Positions 61,186-64,000 of a stretch of DNA of 64,000 nucleotides are shown piece after piece (the first letter of the stretch is position 1; every line of letters begins with the position of its first letter). Source of the stretch: an uncultured Flavobacteriaceae bacterium (lineage in GTDB: Bacteria > Bacteroidota > Bacteroidia > Flavobacteriales > Flavobacteriaceae); contig CALLUG010000035.1 in the NCBI GenBank assembly GCA_938011315.1, forward strand, positions 94,360-158,359. The letters are read 5' to 3'. The notes under the pieces are model-generated. The model saw only the letters and a program-made list of their open reading frames with translations, ran no database searches and was not told where the DNA came from. The position numbers were made by a program, and so were the translations under genes.

Positions 61186-61863
61186 TTACTCTACAGGAAA
61201 GTTAAAATATGTATTAGGAAAAGGCTCCCCTACCAATGTAAAATGCCACCACTCTTTGGCGTAGCTTCGAAATCCAAATCTATTCATTGCCGTTTTAAGT
61301 TGCAACCTATTGTTCCGTTGTTTTGTTGTAAGCTTTTTGTAGTTAATCCAAGATTCTTTTCCAAAAAAATCATAGGGGCTTCCCATGTCTAAGGCAATTC
61401 CTGTTTTTGCATCGACAAGGGTAACATCTAGCGTACTGCCTCTACTGTGTCCAGATTTTGATGCGATATAACCTTCCCTAAACAAGTTTTTTTTATCTAC
61501 TCTAGGGTAGTACACTTGTTTCATTAGTGTATCGTTTAAATGTGATGCCCATTGCACAAAATTATCTACAGCACGTTGTGGCCTGTAAGCATCATAAATT
61601 TTTAATGAAAATCCTAGTTCTAGTAAGGCTGTTTGCACTTGTTGTAAGGCTAGCGTTGCTTCTTTAGATAAAATACAACGTTCGGCATGGTATCCCTTAA
61701 CTGGGCTTCCTAAAAAATTATTTATAGAGCAGTACCTAAGCTCTACATGTATTGTTGGTATTTGTTTTTTTACATACACAAAACCATCAGGTAAACCTGT
61801 GTTAGTTTGAGAAACTGTAAAAAGTGCTATCACTAAAAAAAATACTGTTGTTTTTATTTCCAT
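61186..61863 (-). CDS. D-alanyl-D-alanine dipeptidase (VanX/DdpX-like, M15D)
   Basis: YDAYRPQRAVDNFVQWA, SGHSRGSTLDVTLVD (SxHxxGxxxD), EWWHFTL. Confidence 0.92.
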   Translation of the reverse strand: MEIKTTVFFLVIALFTVSQTNTGLPDGFVYVKKQIPTIHVELRYCSINNFLGSPVKGYHAERCILSKEATLALQQVQTALLELGFSLKIYDAYRPQRAVDNFVQWASHLNDTLMKQVYYPRVDKKNLFREGYIASKSGHSRGSTLDVTLVDAKTGIALDMGSPYDFFGKESWINYKKLTTKQRNNRLQLKTAMNRFGFRSYAKEWWHFTLVGEPFPNTYFNFPVE

Positions 61864-61926
61864 GGTTTGGAGCTGTTTTTTTACCGTCTTAATAATTACA
61901 CTAAATTAGTGCAAATTTTACAGTTA

Positions 61927-62529
61927 ATGAGTTTATTTTCTTTTTCAGATCCCATTTTGATCAATATTCCTGATGGAACGTTAATCTATTACCCTGATTT
62001 TTTTGCTGTTAAGGATGCTAATTTTTATTTTAATGTACTTTTGCGCAACATAGCTTGGCAACAAGATACGATTACTGTATTTGGAAAAACATATCTTCAA
62101 CCACGCTTAACGGCGCTGTATGCTAATAATGATAAACCTTATAGCTACTCTAATATTAATATGCTGCCACATATGTTTTTTTCAGAGTTAGATAGTATTA
62201 AATCTCGTGTAGAAGCTGTTACTAAAACTAATTTTACAAGCTGTTTACTCAATTTATATAGAAATGGTAATGACAGTAATGGATGGCACTCAGACAACGA
62301 AAAATCCTTAGGGAATGACCCTGTAATAGCCTCAGTAAGCTTTGGCGCCCAGCGTATGTTTCAATTAAAACACAAAACAAACAAAGCTTTAAAACAAAAC
62401 ATACTCTTAAGCCACGGAAGTTTGCTAGTTATGAAAGGGAAAACACAAGAGTTTTGGAAACATCAAATTCCAAAAACAACACAAAAAGTAACTCCTAGAA
62501 TTAATTTGACTTTTAGATATATTAACTAA
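61927..62529 (+). CDS. AlkB-like alpha-ketoglutarate-dependent dioxygenase
   Basis: NSNGWHSDNEKSLGNDPVIASVSFGAQRMFQLKHK, KHQIPKTTQKVTPRINLTFR. ATG 61927 preferred over 61867. Confidence 0.92.
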   Translation: MSLFSFSDPILINIPDGTLIYYPDFFAVKDANFYFNVLLRNIAWQQDTITVFGKTYLQPRLTALYANNDKPYSYSNINMLPHMFFSELDSIKSRVEAVTKTNFTSCLLNLYRNGNDSNGWHSDNEKSLGNDPVIASVSFGAQRMFQLKHKTNKALKQNILLSHGSLLVMKGKTQEFWKHQIPKTTQKVTPRINLTFRYIN

Positions 62530-62560
62530 AAAAGTCGAGACCCCTCAATCTCGACTTTTA
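62530..62560 (+). terminator. Intrinsic terminator after alkB-like gene
   Basis: AAAAGTCGAGA-cccctcaa-TCTCGACTTTT 11-bp stem immediately after the stop codon. Confidence 0.8.
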
Positions 62561-62894
62561 TAATTTGCTTTTATTTTACGTATGTAGATTCAGATTTATA
62601 CTAATCAAATCATTACTGTAAGCAAATACTAATTAATTAATCCATTGAACTAAAACTATCCTTTTAGTACACTACAAATATATAAGTTAGTTTCAGAAAA
62701 AAGGATTAAAACTTATTTTATTCGATAAAATGCATTTTATTTTAACATTTTAAGTTAAAATTACAATTAAACCGTTTAAAATGATTTGCTTTTTCACCTT
62801 TTTTAAAAAAGTATTTTACTCTAAATAAACTAATTTGAGTCATATTGCGTTAAAAACTAAAACTATTATCTTTACAATTATTTATAATTTTAAA

Positions 62895-63842
62895 ATGAAA
62901 TTAAAACTATTATACGTTTTACTACTAGTGTCTTATGTGAGCAAAGCTCAAAATTTATCTCAAAACAGGGCGTTCGTATCTCAAGATCTTGTTATCAATG
63001 AGCATGTAGAGGGTACGCTATTAGTACCAACAGAACACAAAACGTCAACTCTAGTCATTATGATAGGTGACTATGGTCCTACGGATAGAAATGGAAATCA
63101 AAATTTTTCTAAACACTATTTATTAAAAAAGTTAGCAGAACAACTAACTAAACAAGGCTTAAGCACATTTAGATATGACAAAAGAATTGTAAAACAGGTT
63201 AAAAAAAATAATATTGATTCCAAATTAACATTCGACGATTTTATAATTGATGCGATTACTACGATACGTTATTTTAAAACAAAAAATAAGTATGATTCTA
63301 TTTTTATTGTTGGTCATGGTCAAGGCAGTCTTGTGGGTAGCATAGCTGCCAAGGAGGGGATTAATGGTTTAATCTCAATCGCTGGTACAGGAAACCCTAT
63401 AGATAAGGTTATTGCAGAGCAAGTTGCACAAGCATCGCCAGGACTTCTTAAAGACACAGAACGTCTTATCGATTTATTAAAAAAAGGTAAAACCACTAAT
63501 GATTACCCTCCAGCATTATCGTCTATTTTTAATAAAGACATCCAAGCATTTATGGCGAGTTGGATGCAATACAATCCACAAAAAGAACTTAAAGACTTAA
63601 ACTTGCCTACACTTATAATTAACGGAACTAAAGACTTAGAGGTGCCTCTGAAAGAAACTAAGCTTTTACAAGCAGCTGCTTTGAACGCTAAAACTGTTAT
63701 TATAGATAATATGAATCATGTTCTTTTTATAATTGAAGGCGGTAATCTAGAAAACTCAAAATCTTACAACGAAAGTTTTAGAGAAATATCTCCAAAACTT
63801 GTAATCGAGGTTGTGTCGTTTATTAAAACAAACAAAGGGTAA
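62895..63842 (+). CDS. Alpha/beta hydrolase
   Basis: Signal peptide MKLKLLYVLLLVSYVSKAQ; nucleophile elbow VGHGQGS; NMNHVLF with downstream His. ATG 62895 preferred over TTG 62835. Confidence 0.85.
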   Translation: MKLKLLYVLLLVSYVSKAQNLSQNRAFVSQDLVINEHVEGTLLVPTEHKTSTLVIMIGDYGPTDRNGNQNFSKHYLLKKLAEQLTKQGLSTFRYDKRIVKQVKKNNIDSKLTFDDFIIDAITTIRYFKTKNKYDSIFIVGHGQGSLVGSIAAKEGINGLISIAGTGNPIDKVIAEQVAQASPGLLKDTERLIDLLKKGKTTNDYPPALSSIFNKDIQAFMASWMQYNPQKELKDLNLPTLIINGTKDLEVPLKETKLLQAAALNAKTVIIDNMNHVLFIIEGGNLENSKSYNESFREISPKLVIEVVSFIKTNKG

Positions 63843-63906
63843 AATTGCCAAGCAGTACCAAAATTTTATATTGATATACTGAAAACTATTTCAATATACA
63901 ATTTCG

Positions 63907-64000
63907 TTATTTTCTTTTATGACGTTTGTTATAATTTTTATCACCACGAGTTTTAGGTTTTTTATATTTCCGTGCTATTTTAAATTTGTATGATCCTCCT
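63907..64000 (-). CDS. C-terminal fragment of a very basic protein, truncated by window edge
   Basis: Minus-strand open frame GGSYKFKIARKYKKPKTRGDKNYNKRHKRK* reaching the window end; family not identifiable. Confidence 0.5.
   Translation of the reverse strand, partial: GGSYKFKIARKYKKPKTRGDKNYNKRHKRK

Noticed and set aside
1-64000. CRISPR arrays, prophage, transposases, toxin-antitoxin or classical anti-phage defence islands
   Set aside because: No regularly spaced repeats, integrase/transposase or recognised defence genes were seen; gene content is mostly core metabolism and envelope functions.

Overview
This is a low-GC chromosomal segment that looks like Flavobacteriaceae (Bacteroidota). 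It carries about 50 intact protein-coding genes. I saw no rRNA, tRNA, CRISPR array or mobile element. Main blocks: (1) the C-terminal part of an acyl-CoA carboxylase beta subunit; (2) a kynurenine/3-hydroxyanthranilate catabolic cluster (aldehyde dehydrogenase, atypical SDR, 3-hydroxyanthranilate dioxygenase, ACMSD-type decarboxylase, O-methyltransferase); (3) a MerR regulator with CarH-type B12-binding signatures, directly upstream of a carotenoid operon (crtI, crtB, crtZ, CrtYcd-type cyclase); (4) aconitase, MoxR and SurA-like PPIases; (5) a BtuFCD/FecBCD-like ABC importer; (6) an OB-fold / DUF5777-like / mono-haem cytochrome / YceI-like cassette and a GH-like lipoprotein; (7) an M16 protease, TamB, TsaD, RsmE, RNA methyltransferases and MiaA; (8) a voltage-gated K+ channel with a zinc ribbon, an exonuclease/GIY-YIG fusion and YggS; (9) an LRR lipoprotein, PlsC, NUDIX, cyclophilin, M3 peptidase, a CotH-type T9SS protein, a VanX-like dipeptidase and AlkB. 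The strongest leads are the B12-type regulator with a perfect inverted repeat abutting crtI, a terminator-like hairpin 22 nt upstream of a tlpA-like gene inside a multi-hairpin intergenic region, the SDR lacking the YxxxK motif, the haem/YceI cassette, and an unlisted 51-aa ORF. All family names are from recognition by eye; no database search was run.
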